42,279 bases of DNA from an uncultured Bacteroidales bacterium (GCA_905235135.1 CAJOKR010000014.1:1-42279), one strand, 5' to 3'. Shown: positions 1-8,691, numbered from the stretch's first letter. Made by a program: numbers and translations. The notes: generated by a model not told the origin, from the letters alone.

Positions 1-214
1 TCTCACATGGTTGGGAGGAAAATAACGGCCGACGACCTTACTCGACACGCTGCAATGCCCCGCGCAGTCGGAGTCTTTGGAAGTTGATGCGTAAGCCCTG
101 CCCCACACCCCCGTGAGAGGTTGCTTATTTTGGAATCAACGTAATACATTGATTATGAATCCCATAACAGGGCCAACAATGCAGGTCTCCGTACCCTCCT
201 GTCCTTGCGGGGGT
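1..214. other. Left-edge stretch, no gene recognised
   Basis: One open frame on the plus strand enters from the left edge and stops at 85-87, and a minus-strand frame is open across roughly the first 100 bases. Neither matches a family I recognise. TCTCAC at 1-6 is the inverse of GTGAGA at 113-118, which could mark the end of a mobile element cut by the window edge, but there is not enough sequence to say so. The remaining short frames up to base 600 are broken and repeat-rich and I do not regard them as genes. Confidence 0.3.
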
Positions 215-401
215 GAGATTCCGCCGGCCCCTGACGTCGCCTGCGGAATGGTGCGCCGTGCAAGAGGGGTAAAAAGGGAAACAAGGGCGGCGGGGAGCGC
301 CTGCCGTTGCCGGGGACTGTCCGAAGCCGCCCTTGTTTACCCCCCCTGTCGCAACGGGCGAACCACCATTCCGCAGCGAACGGAGTGAGCGGCGGAATCT
401 C
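215..401. repeat. Large imperfect inverted repeat (about 187 nt)
   Basis: The left arm starts GAGATTCCGCC at 215 and the right arm ends with its complement GGCGGAATCTC at 401. Between them GCGGAATGGTGCGCC (244-258) is matched inversely by ACCATTCCGC (364-373), and ACAAGGGCGGC (about 281-291) by GCCGCCCTTGT (about 325-335). The terminal parts are themselves small hairpins (GATTCCGCC...GCGGAATGG). A shorter related hairpin lies at 18937-18969, so the end module is a dispersed repeat. No gene overlaps it. Transcribed, it would fold into one long stem. Confidence 0.7.
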
Positions 402-480
402 CAACGGCCAACTGTCAATTGCAAATGTTTTGCGGTTTTTCGATGGTCAACAACGGCAGTGGATTAACAGTGCTTATTTT

Positions 481-510
481 TGTAGAGACACAAAAATTTG
501 CATCCCTACA
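481..510. repeat. Divergent copy of the 30-nt palindromic element
   Basis: TGTAGAGACAC at the left and GCATCCCTACA at the right are imperfect complements around an 8-nt centre, with the same 11-8-11 layout as the perfect palindromes at 2064-2093 and 11142-11171. It is immediately followed by an 11-nt tandem repeat array. Confidence 0.6.
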
Positions 511-655
511 CCCAAGCCCTACCCAAGTAGTACCCAAGTACTTCGCAAGTCCAGGCAAGCCCTTTGACTTGCGTAAAGTATGCCTGCACTATGGGTAGGA
601 CTTGGGAAAGGCTTGGGAACGAGGGTGCTGGTAGGGTGCTGGGGGCTTGGGAAAC
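511..655. repeat. Facing arrays of 11-nt repeats
   Basis: The units CCCAAGCCCTA, CCCAAGTAGTA, CCCAAGTACTT and CGCAAGTCCAG follow each other with a period of 11 at 511-554. After a centre near 565-590 the complementary units GGGTAGGACTT, GGGAAAGGCTT and GGGAACGAGGG run at 593-625, and GGCTTGGG recurs near 644-651. The whole is an inverted repeat of short tandem repeats. Nothing coding overlaps it. Confidence 0.65.
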
Positions 656-730
656 AGTTTCTGCTAAATCTTGTGCTGGAATTTAACAATTCAACGTCGA
701 ATTGTTAAATCGAAATTCGCATTCCTTTGA

Positions 731-1492
731 AAGCTCCATCTAAAAAACTTATACGCAGAAAGGGAAATCGAACAAAATGCAACTACCGAGGAAATCTCGG
801 TAGTTCGATTTGAGGGAAACAGAAGGGTAACGAGACGGATTTTGCATTACAATTTAGATGCTATTCTGTCGGTAGGCTATCGCGTTAGTTCAAAAAACGC
901 CACAAAATTCCGCCAATGGGCGAATAGGGTTCTGAAAGAATACCTCCTTCGCGGTTACGCAGTCAACCAGCGGATTGAGAGATTGGAACAACGTGTCAGC
1001 AAAACCGAGGAACAAATAGTTCTCTTCGTCCGAACAGCACTACCTCCAAAAGAGGGTGTGTTTTACGACGGCCAGATCTTCGACGCCTACGCCTTCGCCT
1101 CCGACCTGATCCGCTCGGCCCGAGAACACATCATCCTTATAGACAACTACATCGACGACTCCGTGCTGCTGATGCTGGCAAAACGGGGAGAAAGTGTTTC
1201 GGCGGAGATTGTCACACGGCGCGTCACGGAAACGCTGAACCTTGACCTCGAACAACACAACCGACAGTACCCGCCCGTGGATGTGCACGAGTGCGACCGC
1301 TACCATGACCGCTTCCTCATCATTGACGACACGGTGTATCACCTTGGGGCATCGCTAAAAGACCTCGGGAAGAAGTTGTTTGCGTTCAGCAGAATGGAGA
1401 TGGGGGCGGAGGAGATAGTTGAAAAAATACATTTGAATTATCAGAACGTCCCGACAAACCGATACGGCAACAGCGCGTCCTCCCCGGCGTAG
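731..1492 (+). pseudogene. 5'-truncated RhuM-family (ORF6N/virulence RhuM) protein remnant
   Basis: The open frame runs from just after a stop at 728-730. It has the hallmark HYNLDAILSVGYRV and FRQWANRVLKEYLLRGYAV motifs of RhuM-type proteins, then a coiled linker (RIERLEQRV) and the usual C-terminal part of the Bacteroidota versions (GVFYDGQIFDAYAFASDLI; IILIDNYIDD; HDRFLIIDD). The N-terminal DNA-binding portion before KNLYAE is missing in frame. The only start codon near the conserved block is TTG at 842, which would omit conserved residues. The 3' end overlaps the convergent mpg gene by about 50 nt, and its last residues look like read-through. RhuM genes usually travel with mobile or restriction-modification loci; no partner is here. 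I read it as a decayed accessory gene. Confidence 0.75.
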
Positions 1493-2016
1493 TCCACGCC
1501 GATGCGGGGGGTGACGTGGATGGCGCTGTCCGGAACGAGCAGCCCGCGATCCTCAACCCATAGTTTTTCGCCGCAGAGCGATAGTCCGTTGTCGGCAACG
1601 GTGATGCCCAACAGTTTCGACACTTTCCCCGGCCCGATGCCGATGTCGGAGGTGAGCTTGTGCTTGCCCGTGCGGCGCAGCATCAGCTCCCCGCCATGGG
1701 TGGGCACGATGCCCCGGATGAGTACCGCGTCGGGAATGTCGGCGGCGTTGGTCACGAAGTTGAGCAGATGGTGCATCCCGTAGCAGAGATAGACGTATGC
1801 GACGCCTCCCTCACGATACATCATCTCGTTGCGTTTCGTACGCCGGCCCCCGAAGGCGTGCGACGCACGGTCGGCAGTGCCCTTGTAGGCCTCTGTCTCG
1901 CAAATCACACCGCCCGCGAGCTGTCCATCGACCCTCGTGAAGAGCGACTTCCCGATCAGGTCCCGCGCAACCGCCACCACATCGTCCGTGAGAAAATAGT
2001 CTTTCGTCAGTTTCAT
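1441..2016 (-). CDS. mpg: 3-methyladenine DNA glycosylase (Mpg/AAG family)
   Basis: A 191-residue protein of the AAG/Mpg family, which flips alkylated purines out of DNA and cleaves the N-glycosyl bond as the first step of base excision repair in the cytoplasm. The diagnostic ETEAY motif is at residues 40-44 and carries the catalytic glutamate; RASHAFGG, RNEMMYREGGVAYVYLCYGMH and the GPGKVSKLLGI segment follow in family order. The start MKLTKDYF is chosen because the upstream in-frame extension falls inside the promoter and palindrome. A -7 box (TATGTTTG, minus strand) lies only about 20 nt upstream, giving a very short leader. It converges on the RhuM remnant. Length is normal for the bacterial family. 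Confidence 0.93.
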   Translation of the reverse strand: MKLTKDYFLTDDVVAVARDLIGKSLFTRVDGQLAGGVICETEAYKGTADRASHAFGGRRTKRNEMMYREGGVAYVYLCYGMHHLLNFVTNAADIPDAVLIRGIVPTHGGELMLRRTGKHKLTSDIGIGPGKVSKLLGITVADNGLSLCGEKLWVEDRGLLVPDSAIHVTPRIGVDYAGEDALLPYRFVGTF

Positions 2017-2035
2017 TGCCGTTGGATTTCGGCGG

Positions 2036-2043
2036 CAAACATA
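2036..2043 (-). promoter_or_regulatory. -7 box of the mpg promoter
   Basis: On the minus strand TATGTTTG fits the Bacteroidota -7 consensus TAnnTTTG and is followed directly by CCGCC, a combination repeated at other promoters of this window. The start codon at 2016 is about 20 nt downstream. Confidence 0.65.
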
Positions 2044-2063
2044 CATAAATTTCGGACACGCCC

Positions 2064-2093
2064 TGTAGAGACGCACGGCCGTGCGTCTCTACA
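2064..2093. repeat. Perfect 30-nt palindrome (GTAGAGACGC element)
   Basis: Left arm TGTAGAGACGCAC pairs exactly with the right arm ending GTCTCTACA, so the element is self-complementary through its centre. A half copy (GTGCGTCTCTA) sits at 2101-2111. It lies between the end of the HHH gene and the mpg promoter. Other copies: 481-510 (divergent), 11142-11171, 13147-13174 (inside a gene) and 40257-40284 (degenerate). Confidence 0.85.
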
Positions 2094-2108
2094 TTGTGAC
2101 GTGCGTCT

Positions 2109-2795
2109 CTATGAAAACACCAGATACGGCCGCAATTTCTCAATGAGCTCGGGATAGGCATGGGTAATCTGCTGCAGCTCGTTGAGGTCGCGGATCGGGC
2201 CGTTTTTTTCGCGGTGACGCAGGATCAGCTTCGTGAGATACGCATCAATATAGGGATGCGACACTAACTCCTGATAGGTTGCCGTATTGACATTCAACTT
2301 CCTGATTTTCTGTTTGTTGATATAGAGATACGTCTTCAGTTTCACCGTGTCGATATTCTGCATCACATAGACCTCCTGCAGCTGCGAAAAGCTGTGAAAG
2401 CCACCGAGCTTGTCGCGGTATTCGACGAGTTTGGCGGCCCGTTTGCTCCCGAACTGCGGCACAGTGATCAAAGCGTCAGTGTCGCAGCTGTTGAGGTCGA
2501 GCTTGACAATGTCGTACATCGGCTGTCGCGACTGCGACTTGGACGGAGGAATCGTGTCGGAACGGATATGCGGGCGGTCGCCGTAGGTGCGTTGACGCGC
2601 AGCTACTATCGAATCGTCAAGGCGCTTCTGTTCCGCAGCAAACCGCTGGAACTGCGCCTCATACTGATGGACATCACAGGACGGCCTTGGATGAATGTCG
2701 CACAAGAAATAGTAGATGTTGCCCGCCGTCATGATAGTCAGCAGGAAGAGGGCCGCCGCCCATTCGCCCCTGGTGAAATGGAGTTTCGTTTTCAT
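2109..2795 (-). CDS. Membrane-anchored helix-hairpin-helix protein (ComEA-like)
   Basis: A 228-residue protein with one N-terminal membrane segment (about residues 12-33) and a hydrophilic linker rich in basic and glutamine residues. Two regions typical of helix-hairpin-helix DNA-binding proteins follow: KLDLNSCDTDALITVPQFG (about 98-116) and a second LNVNTATYQELVSHPYID block near 168-185. Such proteins bind double-stranded DNA without sequence preference; ComEA homologues act in DNA uptake. In Bacteroidota this architecture is common as a solitary gene and its role is not established. A TATCTTTG -7 box lies 58-70 nt upstream. It is divergent from hydE. Confidence 0.8.
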   Translation of the reverse strand: MKTKLHFTRGEWAAALFLLTIMTAGNIYYFLCDIHPRPSCDVHQYEAQFQRFAAEQKRLDDSIVAARQRTYGDRPHIRSDTIPPSKSQSRQPMYDIVKLDLNSCDTDALITVPQFGSKRAAKLVEYRDKLGGFHSFSQLQEVYVMQNIDTVKLKTYLYINKQKIRKLNVNTATYQELVSHPYIDAYLTKLILRHREKNGPIRDLNELQQITHAYPELIEKLRPYLVFS

Positions 2796-2859
2796 AATTC
2801 AATACAACCTCGTTAGTTTGTTATAAAAAAAACTTTGTTTTCGAATTAAAAAGAACTCG

Positions 2860-2867
2860 CAAAGATA
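2860..2867 (-). promoter_or_regulatory. -7 box of the HHH-protein promoter
   Basis: TATCTTTG on the minus strand, an exact TAnnTTTG match, gives a leader of roughly 60 nt before the start at 2795. Confidence 0.6.
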
Positions 2868-2959
2868 CAATCCTGAAATGGGGGTTGTCAAGAGGGTACA
2901 AAGATTTTTTACAAACAGCCAATTGTTAAATACAGCTTAATACTTTATTAATCTGCTAG

Positions 2960-2984
2960 TTGACGATTAAAAATGTTATTTTTG
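2960..2984 (+). promoter_or_regulatory. hydE promoter
   Basis: A TTGAC element at 2960-2964 and TATTTTTG at 2977-2984 form a Bacteroidota-type promoter. GCCGCC overlaps the end of the -7 box. The start codon at 3013 lies about 28 nt downstream. Confidence 0.7.
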
Positions 2985-3012
2985 CCGCCAAAACAGAATC
3001 ATATCATACAAT

Positions 3013-4089
3013 ATGGATATAGCAGAGATTCTCGAAAAGAATCGTTTAGAAAGAGAAGACATTGTGCGGTTGCTTGCCACTCAGGGCGCGGAAATGGAAC
3101 AGTTGTTTCGTAAAGCACTGGACGTCAAACTGTCGCGGTTGGACAACAAGGTGCACTTGCGCGGGCTAATCGAACTGAGCAACGTGTGCCGAAAGTCGTG
3201 CCTCTATTGCGGAGTGCGTCGCGACAACGACAAGGTTGAACGCTACATGCTTACGGAGGACGAGGTGGTGGAATGCGCCCGTCTCGCTCATCAGCTGAAT
3301 TACGGTTCCGTGGCCATCCAGAGCGGGGAGCGCAACGATCCCGAGTTTGTGGCGATGATCACCTGCCTCATCCACCGGATCAAGGAAATCGACAACGGCT
3401 CGCTCGGTATAACCCTCTCACTCGGGGAGCAGAGCGAGGAAACCTACCGTCAATGGTTCGAGGCCGGAGCGCACCGCTATTTGCTGCGTATCGAGTCATC
3501 GGACGAGGAACTCTACTACCGCATCCACCCCCGCAACGAGCGTCACGATTTCCACCGCCGCCTCGACTGCATCGACGCGCTGCTCGCCCTCGGCTACCAG
3601 ACGGGAACCGGTGTGATGGTGGGACTGCCGTTCCAAACCCTCGACATCCTGGCCGGTGATCTGCTCTTCTTCCGCGAGAAGGACGTGGCGATGGTGGGCA
3701 TGGGTCCCTACATCTCCCACCCTGACACACCGCTGTACCAGTACGCCGATCAAATTCCCGCTGCTGATGATCGGATGAATCTAACGCTCAAAATGATCGC
3801 CATCCTGCGGCTGATGATGCCGGAAATCAACATGGTGGCGGCCACCGCCAACCAGACAATCGACCCGCTCGGGCGCGAAAAGGCCATCCGCGCCGGCGCC
3901 AACGTCATCATGCCCAACCTCACCCCCAACGAATACCGCGAGGACTACCTCATCTACCCCGACAAGGCCTGCGTGGGCGACAAGCCCGAGGAGTGTTTCT
4001 CCTGCTTAGACATCCGGATGCGGGCCATCGGACACGAAATTCTGTACAAAGAATGGGGGGATTCCGTGGCGTTTACGAAAAAAATGTAA
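3013..4089 (+). CDS. hydE: [FeFe] hydrogenase maturase HydE (radical SAM)
   Basis: A 358-residue radical SAM enzyme. The [4Fe-4S]/SAM cluster motif CRKSCLYC supplies C59, C63 and C66 (CX3CX2C), followed by a TIM-barrel domain (SLGEQSEETY; GVMVGLPFQT; GMGPYISHPDTP) and a C-terminal BATS-like part (NMVAATANQTIDP ... GANVIMPNLTP). This arrangement and length fit HydE, which with HydG and HydF builds the H-cluster of [FeFe] hydrogenase. BioB and PylB are related but BioB lacks this C-terminal pattern. HydF, HydG and the hydrogenase are not in the window, so HydE is scattered from its partners, as is common in Bacteroidota. The stop codon overlaps the promoter of the next gene. Confidence 0.9.
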   Translation: MDIAEILEKNRLEREDIVRLLATQGAEMEQLFRKALDVKLSRLDNKVHLRGLIELSNVCRKSCLYCGVRRDNDKVERYMLTEDEVVECARLAHQLNYGSVAIQSGERNDPEFVAMITCLIHRIKEIDNGSLGITLSLGEQSEETYRQWFEAGAHRYLLRIESSDEELYYRIHPRNERHDFHRRLDCIDALLALGYQTGTGVMVGLPFQTLDILAGDLLFFREKDVAMVGMGPYISHPDTPLYQYADQIPAADDRMNLTLKMIAILRLMMPEINMVAATANQTIDPLGREKAIRAGANVIMPNLTPNEYREDYLIYPDKACVGDKPEECFSCLDIRMRAIGHEILYKEWGDSVAFTKKM

Positions 4090-4094
4090 TTTTG
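4087..4094 (+). promoter_or_regulatory. Promoter of the TPR-like gene, overlapping the hydE stop
   Basis: TAATTTTG is an exact TAnnTTTG match; its TAA is the hydE stop codon. It is followed by CCGCC. The start at 4113 is about 19 nt downstream, so the next gene probably has its own start of transcription despite its closeness to hydE. Confidence 0.6.
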
Positions 4095-4112
4095 CCGCCT
4101 AATTTCTGCCGA

Positions 4113-4724
4113 ATGGAAAAAATCTATTTCACCGATCTCGTACAGGCCGAGAAGGAGCTGGCGGGCGCGAAGCTGCGCGAGTGGCAGCGGAAGTATCCCG
4201 CATCCCCGCTGCTCAACATGTTCGCGCTGAAGGATCCCGCCGCGCGCATCCCTCACCGCAACCGCGTGCGGATGCTACTCACCCTGCCCGACAAACTACG
4301 CTTCGACCTGCTGCCGTTGGAGACCGCCCCCGTGGTGGAAGTGCGCGAGAAACCGCAACTCAACATTGTGGAAACCAAGGAGAAACACACCGGCGACCTC
4401 AACCCCATTTTCGTAAAACACCCCGCCCCGGACCACGATAACCGACAGGCGCTTATCGATCAGCTGATTGAAAAATTTTCCAAGGATGCTCCGAAAATCA
4501 TCTACTCGCCCGACACACACGATGCGGAAGCCGACTACGGGCAGGAGAGTTCCGTGGAGGATCAAAGCATTGTAAGTGTTTCATTGGCAAACATTTATGC
4601 AGACCAAGGATACTACGATCGTGCCATCCAAATGTTCGAAATATTGAAGTTGCATTTTCCCGAAAAAAATGCTATCTTTGCCGCCCGAATTGAAGAACTG
4701 AAAAAATTGATGTCTGAGGAGTGA
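4113..4724 (+). CDS. TPR-like protein of unknown function upstream of secG
   Basis: A 203-residue cytoplasmic protein with no signal peptide or membrane segment. The N-terminal third is basic (KLREWQRKYPASPLL). The C-terminal 60 residues contain one recognisable tetratricopeptide-like helix pair (VSLANIYADQGYYDRAIQMFEILKLHFPEK, about 150-180). The start MEKIYF is chosen because an earlier in-frame ATG falls inside hydE and upstream of the promoter. A TPR-like gene directly before secG is, as I recall, a recurring Bacteroidota arrangement, but I know of no assigned function. A promoter-like TATCTTTG followed by CCGCC occurs inside its end (4673-4680) and might serve secG. Confidence 0.7.
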   Translation: MEKIYFTDLVQAEKELAGAKLREWQRKYPASPLLNMFALKDPAARIPHRNRVRMLLTLPDKLRFDLLPLETAPVVEVREKPQLNIVETKEKHTGDLNPIFVKHPAPDHDNRQALIDQLIEKFSKDAPKIIYSPDTHDAEADYGQESSVEDQSIVSVSLANIYADQGYYDRAIQMFEILKLHFPEKNAIFAARIEELKKLMSEE

Positions 4725-4806
4725 TTTCTGGCACTGTTTTTGCAGAAATTCAGCTCGGAAATGAGAAAAAAAAGTAATAGATTCATAAACTAAAAAGTTA
4801 AAAGAG

Positions 4807-5097
4807 ATGTTTACATTGTGTGTAGTTTTAATCATTTTGGCAAGTATCGTACTGGCTTTCGTGGTGCTGATCCAAAACTCCAAGGGCGGCGGTCTCGCCT
4901 CTAACTTCGCCTCCTCCAACCAGGTGATGGGCGTGCGCAAAACCGCTGACGTGCTGGAGAAAACCACCTGGGGCCTCGCCGCCGGCATCATGATCCTCTG
5001 CTTCGTCTGCGCGTTCATGTCCAAGAGCGAGTACAACAGCATCCACGGCACCAGCAACACCCAAGTCGAGCAGACCACCGATGCAGCCGAGGAATAA
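4807..5097 (+). CDS. secG: Preprotein translocase subunit SecG
   Basis: A 96-residue inner-membrane protein with two membrane segments (about 3-22 and 54-73) separated by the glycine- and serine-rich loop QNSKGGGLASNFASSNQVMG characteristic of SecG. It assists SecYE in Sec-dependent export. The acidic C-terminal tail (QTTDAAEE) is longer than in E. coli, as usual in Bacteroidota. A purine-rich AAAAGAG lies just before the ATG. A strong rho-independent terminator follows at 5120-5160, separating it from tig. Confidence 0.93.
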   Translation: MFTLCVVLIILASIVLAFVVLIQNSKGGGLASNFASSNQVMGVRKTADVLEKTTWGLAAGIMILCFVCAFMSKSEYNSIHGTSNTQVEQTTDAAEE

Positions 5098-5119
5098 ACG
5101 ATTGTAGGAATATAGAGTT

Positions 5120-5160
5120 GAACATGCAGCGCCAGACGGTGTTGCGTGTTCTTTTTATTT
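5120..5160 (+). terminator. Rho-independent terminator after secG
   Basis: A 14-bp stem (GAACATGCAGCGCC with GGTGTTGCGTGTTC, allowing G-T pairs) around an AGAC loop is followed by TTTTTATTT. Confidence 0.85.
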
Positions 5161-5181
5161 GTAATATAAAATATTGTATCA

Positions 5182-6672
5182 ATGAATATCAAGCACGAAA
5201 ACGTTCCCGGCCAGATCCAGGAACTCACCATTGAAATCCAGAAAGCAGATTACGCTGAAAATGTCGATAAAGCGTTGAAGAAACAACGCCGCGAGGTGGC
5301 CGTCCCCGGCTTCCGCAAGGGCAACGCCCCCATGGGCATCGTCCAAAAGATGTACGGTAAGAACATCCTCGTGATGGAAATCGACCGTATGGTTAACGAG
5401 CAGATTGACAAGTTCTTCAAAGACAACGACATCAAGTTCATCTTTGAGCCCATGCCCGTGGAAGGCAAGTCTCAGGTCGATTTCGACAACCCCGACAACT
5501 TCTCGTTCGTTTATGAGTACGTGCTCCGTCCCGACGTGAACGTCGATTTCAGCACCATGCCCGCCGTCACCGATTTCACCATCATCCCCGGCGAAGAGGA
5601 AATTGACGGCCAGATCGACCAAATGCGCGAACGTCACGGCAAGTATGTCATGCCCGAGACCATCGAGGCAAACGACAGCATCTCAGCCGATTATGGCGGC
5701 GAAAAGGAAGCTTTCTTCTTCATCCGCGACCTCAACGACGACGCCAAGAAGGAATTCGTCGGCAAGAAGGTAGGCGACAAGGTCTCCATGGCCATGCGCA
5801 AAGCCTTCAGCTCCGATCCCTTCTTCGCCCGCGCTTTCGACCTCAAGGTGGATGAGCTCAACGCCGACAATCCCTACACCTACGAACTGACCATCAAGCG
5901 CATCGGCCGCATCGAGCCCGCCGAACTCAACGAGGATTTCTTCAAGATGGCCTTTCCCGACGGCAGCGTCACCGACGAAGCCACCATGCGCGAGACTGTC
6001 AAGAACCAGCTGGCCAACCAGTACAAGCCCGACACCGACCGCATGTTCATGGACCGCGCCATCCAGACCCTGCTCGACAACGTGAGCGTAGAGCTGCCCG
6101 ACGATTTCATGAAACGCTACATCCTGGCCGTGCAGAAGGATATGACCGAAGAGGCTTTGGAGAAAGAGTTCGACCGCTACAAAAACTCCTTCAAGTGGCA
6201 AATCATCGAGAACGCGCTGGTGGAAGGCGAGGATGTGAACGTCACCCGCGCTGACATCGAAGCCTACTTCCGCGACTACTTCGTGAAGAGCTACTTCGCC
6301 AACTTCAATGCCGACAGCGTGAAGGATCAGGTCGATAAGATTGTGGCCGACGCTATGAAGAATCAGGAGTATGTGAAGAACGCCTACGACCTGCTCTACG
6401 ACCAGAAACTGGTGGCCCTGATGCGCAAGAAAATGAACATCGAGCACAAAGAGGGCGACTTCAAGGCCTTCGTCGATGAGATTTCCGCGCAGCGCAAGGA
6501 GGAAAAGCCCGCTGAGGCTGGTGAGGAGAAGCCCAAGAAGACCACCAATCGCAAAACGACGGCCAAGAAGGCGGAGACCGCTGAGGAACCCGCTGCTGAG
6601 GCTGCTCCCGCCGAGGAAAAACCCAAGAAGACGAGAGCCAAATCCACCAAAGCTAAAACCGAAAAAGAGTAA
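5182..6672 (+). CDS. tig: Trigger factor with a long charged C-terminal tail
   Basis: A 496-residue ribosome-associated chaperone. The ribosome-docking signature GFRKGNAP begins at G43, matching the position in E. coli. The central part (about 150-235) corresponds to the FKBP-like domain but looks degenerate, and the helical C-terminal chaperone domain follows to about residue 440. The last 55-60 residues are a low-complexity tail of Lys, Glu, Ala, Pro and Thr with repeated EEKPKKT blocks; it makes the protein about 45 residues longer than usual Bacteroides homologues. Tig precedes clpP by 4 nt and clpX follows, the conserved bacterial tig-clpP-clpX order that couples folding to degradation. 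Confidence 0.95.
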   Translation: MNIKHENVPGQIQELTIEIQKADYAENVDKALKKQRREVAVPGFRKGNAPMGIVQKMYGKNILVMEIDRMVNEQIDKFFKDNDIKFIFEPMPVEGKSQVDFDNPDNFSFVYEYVLRPDVNVDFSTMPAVTDFTIIPGEEEIDGQIDQMRERHGKYVMPETIEANDSISADYGGEKEAFFFIRDLNDDAKKEFVGKKVGDKVSMAMRKAFSSDPFFARAFDLKVDELNADNPYTYELTIKRIGRIEPAELNEDFFKMAFPDGSVTDEATMRETVKNQLANQYKPDTDRMFMDRAIQTLLDNVSVELPDDFMKRYILAVQKDMTEEALEKEFDRYKNSFKWQIIENALVEGEDVNVTRADIEAYFRDYFVKSYFANFNADSVKDQVDKIVADAMKNQEYVKNAYDLLYDQKLVALMRKKMNIEHKEGDFKAFVDEISAQRKEEKPAEAGEEKPKKTTNRKTTAKKAETAEEPAAEAAPAEEKPKKTRAKSTKAKTEKE

Positions 6673-6676
6673 TACA

Positions 6677-7351
6677 ATGAGAAGCGAATTTCAGAACTAT
6701 GCGCTTAAGCAGCATGGTATCAGCAGCTTGAAGATGGACCGCTACGTGTCCAGAACCAACGACTACATCACCCCGTACATCATCGAGGAGCGTCCGATGA
6801 ACATCACCCAGCTGGACGTGTTCTCCCGTTTGATGAAAGACCGCATCATCTTCATGGGCGTGCCGATTGACGACGACGTGGCCAACATCATCCAAGCGCA
6901 GCTCCTCTTCCTCGAATCGCAGGATTCCGAGCGCGACATCCAGATTTACATCAACAGCCCCGGAGGCGTGGTCTATGCCGGATTAGGCATCTACGACACG
7001 ATGCAGTATCTGAAGCCCGACGTCTCCACCATCTGCACGGGCATGGCCGCCTCGATGGCCGCTGTGCTGATGTGCGCTGGTGCCAAGGGCAAGCGTTTCG
7101 CCCTCCCCCACTCCCGCGTTATGATCCACCAACCCATGGGCGGTGCACAGGGACAGGCCTCCGACATCGAAATCGAGGCTCGCGAGATCCAGAAAATCAA
7201 GAAGGAACTCTACGAAATCATCGCCTACCACACGGGCAAGGACTACGAGCAGGTGTGGAAGGACAGCGACCGCGACTACTGGATGACCGCAGCCGAGGCC
7301 AAGGAGTACGGCATGATCGACCAAGTGCTGGGCCGCGACCAGAAAAAATAA
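6677..7351 (+). CDS. clpP: ATP-dependent Clp protease proteolytic subunit ClpP
   Basis: A 224-residue serine peptidase that forms the tetradecameric chamber fed by ClpX. The catalytic triad is visible: S126 in [10 protein letters not shown]151 in [10 protein letters not shown] and D200 in [13 protein letters not shown], with the canonical spacing. The glycine-rich [17 protein letters not shown] segment and the ending EYGMIDQVL are typical. The start MRSEFQNY lies 4 nt after the tig stop; a longer in-frame extension reads through the tig tail and is arginine and proline rich nonsense. The N-terminal region before [13 protein letters not shown] is longer than in E. coli, as in other Bacteroidota. 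A terminator follows. Confidence 0.96.
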   Translation: MRSEFQNYALKQHGISSLKMDRYVSRTNDYITPYIIEERPMNITQLDVFSRLMKDRIIFMGVPIDDDVANIIQAQLLFLESQDSERDIQIYINSPGGVVYAGLGIYDTMQYLKPDVSTICTGMAASMAAVLMCAGAKGKRFALPHSRVMIHQPMGGAQGQASDIEIEAREIQKIKKELYEIIAYHTGKDYEQVWKDSDRDYWMTAAEAKEYGMIDQVLGRDQKK

Positions 7352-7380
7352 CCGATATACCGGTTATCATGAATTGAAAC

Positions 7381-7415
7381 AACCGGCCTCCGGAAATGTC
7401 CGGGCGCCGGTTTTT
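7381..7415 (+). terminator. Terminator between clpP and clpX
   Basis: AACCGGC pairs with GCCGGTT around an inner stem CCGGA/TCCGG, followed by a T run. A second small inverted repeat (ATAACCG ... CGGTTAT) lies just upstream at about 7348-7367. clpX starts only 19 nt later, so termination may be partial or clpX may start within this region. Confidence 0.75.
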
Positions 7416-7433
7416 CTGTTATAAAACGAATCT

Positions 7434-8675
7434 ATGGCAAAAAAAAATAATTTTGACAGAACCTGCAGTTTTTGTGGCCGGGAGATTCCTGGAAACCAGT
7501 TCATTATCGGCGGTTTCAATGCGATGATTTGTAGCGACTGCCTCAACGCAGCGATGGACATCTACCACGACCATCAGTCGCAGACCGAGCGGGCGGAGCT
7601 TTCCGAAATCAAAATCAAACTTCTGAAGCCCAAGGAGATAAAGGCGAAATTGGACGACTACGTGATTGGGCAAGAGGAGGCCAAGAAGGTGTTGTCGGTG
7701 GCCGTCTATAACCACTACAAACGGCTGATGCAAGGCGTGGACAAGTCGGATCCGGATGTGGATATTGAGAAGTCCAACGTGCTGCTGATTGGTGAGACGG
7801 GAACGGGCAAGACACTGTTAGCCAAAACGATAGCTACCCTTTTGGACGTGCCGTTCTGCATCGCCGACGCCACGGTATTCACGCAGGCCGGCTACGTGGG
7901 CGAGGATGTGGAAAGTATCCTCACGCGATTGCTGCAAGCTTCCGATTACGACGTGAAGCGGGCTGAACGCGGCATCGTCTTCATCGACGAGATTGACAAG
8001 ATCGCCCGCAAAGGTTCTGAGAATCCGTCAATTACACGCGACGTATCGGGCGAGGGTGTGCAGCAGTCGTTGCTGAAGCTGTTGGAGGGTTCATTGGTGA
8101 ACGTTCCGCCGCAAGGAGGCCGGAAGCATCCCGAGCAGGAGTTCATCCAGGTGAACACGCGCAACATCCTGTTCATCGGCAGCGGCGCCTTCAACAACCT
8201 GTCGAACATCATCTGCGACCGCATGAACACGCACGCCATCGGCTACAACACCAAGAACATCAACTTCAACCCGCAGGAGGCGCTGAAGTACGTCAGTGCG
8301 CAGGATGTCAAGGATTTCGGGCTGATTCCCGAGCTTTGCGGCCGTTTCCCGGTCATCACCTCGCTGAACGCTTTGGATCGCGACGCTCTGAAACGCATCC
8401 TCACCGAGCCGAAAAACGCGCTAGTAAAGCAGTATATCGCGCTCTTCAAGATGGACGGCATCACGCTGAGTTTCACCGACGAGAGCCTGGATTACATCGT
8501 GGACAAGGCGGTGGAGCTGCAGTTAGGCGCCCGCGGCCTCCGCGCCATCGTCGAGAAAATCATGACCGATGCGATGTTCGAGTTCCCGAGCCTCAACAAG
8601 AAGAAAATCACGGTCGATAAGGCATACGCGCAGGAGAAGTTCGAGAGTTCGATTTTCTCGTTCAAGGATAAGTAA
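7434..8675 (+). CDS. clpX: ATP-dependent Clp protease ATP-binding subunit ClpX
   Basis: A 413-residue AAA+ unfoldase. An N-terminal zinc-binding domain with four cysteines (CSFCGREI ... ICSDC, about 12-45) recognises substrates and adaptors. The Walker A GETGTGKT starts at G120, Walker B is [10 protein letters not shown], and sensor 2 [10 protein letters not shown] is near the C-terminus. It unfolds tagged proteins and threads them into ClpP. It lies in the tig-clpP-clpX cluster with a terminator-like stem before it. All expected motifs are present and the length is normal. Confidence 0.97.
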   Translation: MAKKNNFDRTCSFCGREIPGNQFIIGGFNAMICSDCLNAAMDIYHDHQSQTERAELSEIKIKLLKPKEIKAKLDDYVIGQEEAKKVLSVAVYNHYKRLMQGVDKSDPDVDIEKSNVLLIGETGTGKTLLAKTIATLLDVPFCIADATVFTQAGYVGEDVESILTRLLQASDYDVKRAERGIVFIDEIDKIARKGSENPSITRDVSGEGVQQSLLKLLEGSLVNVPPQGGRKHPEQEFIQVNTRNILFIGSGAFNNLSNIICDRMNTHAIGYNTKNINFNPQEALKYVSAQDVKDFGLIPELCGRFPVITSLNALDRDALKRILTEPKNALVKQYIALFKMDGITLSFTDESLDYIVDKAVELQLGARGLRAIVEKIMTDAMFEFPSLNKKKITVDKAYAQEKFESSIFSFKDK

Positions 8676-8683
8676 AATTTTCG

Positions 8684-8691
8684 TACTTTTG
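8684..8691 (+). promoter_or_regulatory. Promoter of the riboswitch-receptor unit
   Basis: TACTTTTG, an exact TAnnTTTG match followed by CCGCC, lies 9 nt before the riboswitch, so the transcript starts essentially at the aptamer. Confidence 0.7.

Noticed and set aside
113-567. Short open frames in the left-edge repeats
   Set aside because: They overlap on both strands, follow the inverted repeat and resemble no protein.
4673-4680. Internal promoter for secG inside the TPR-like gene
   Set aside because: TATCTTTG followed by CCGCC fits the promoter pattern, but it also encodes a plausible AIFAA stretch; not strong enough to list as a feature.
5683-6447. Long minus-strand frame opposite tig
   Set aside because: Shadow of the high-GC coding bias of tig; its Val, His and Leu rich composition is typical of antisense reading.
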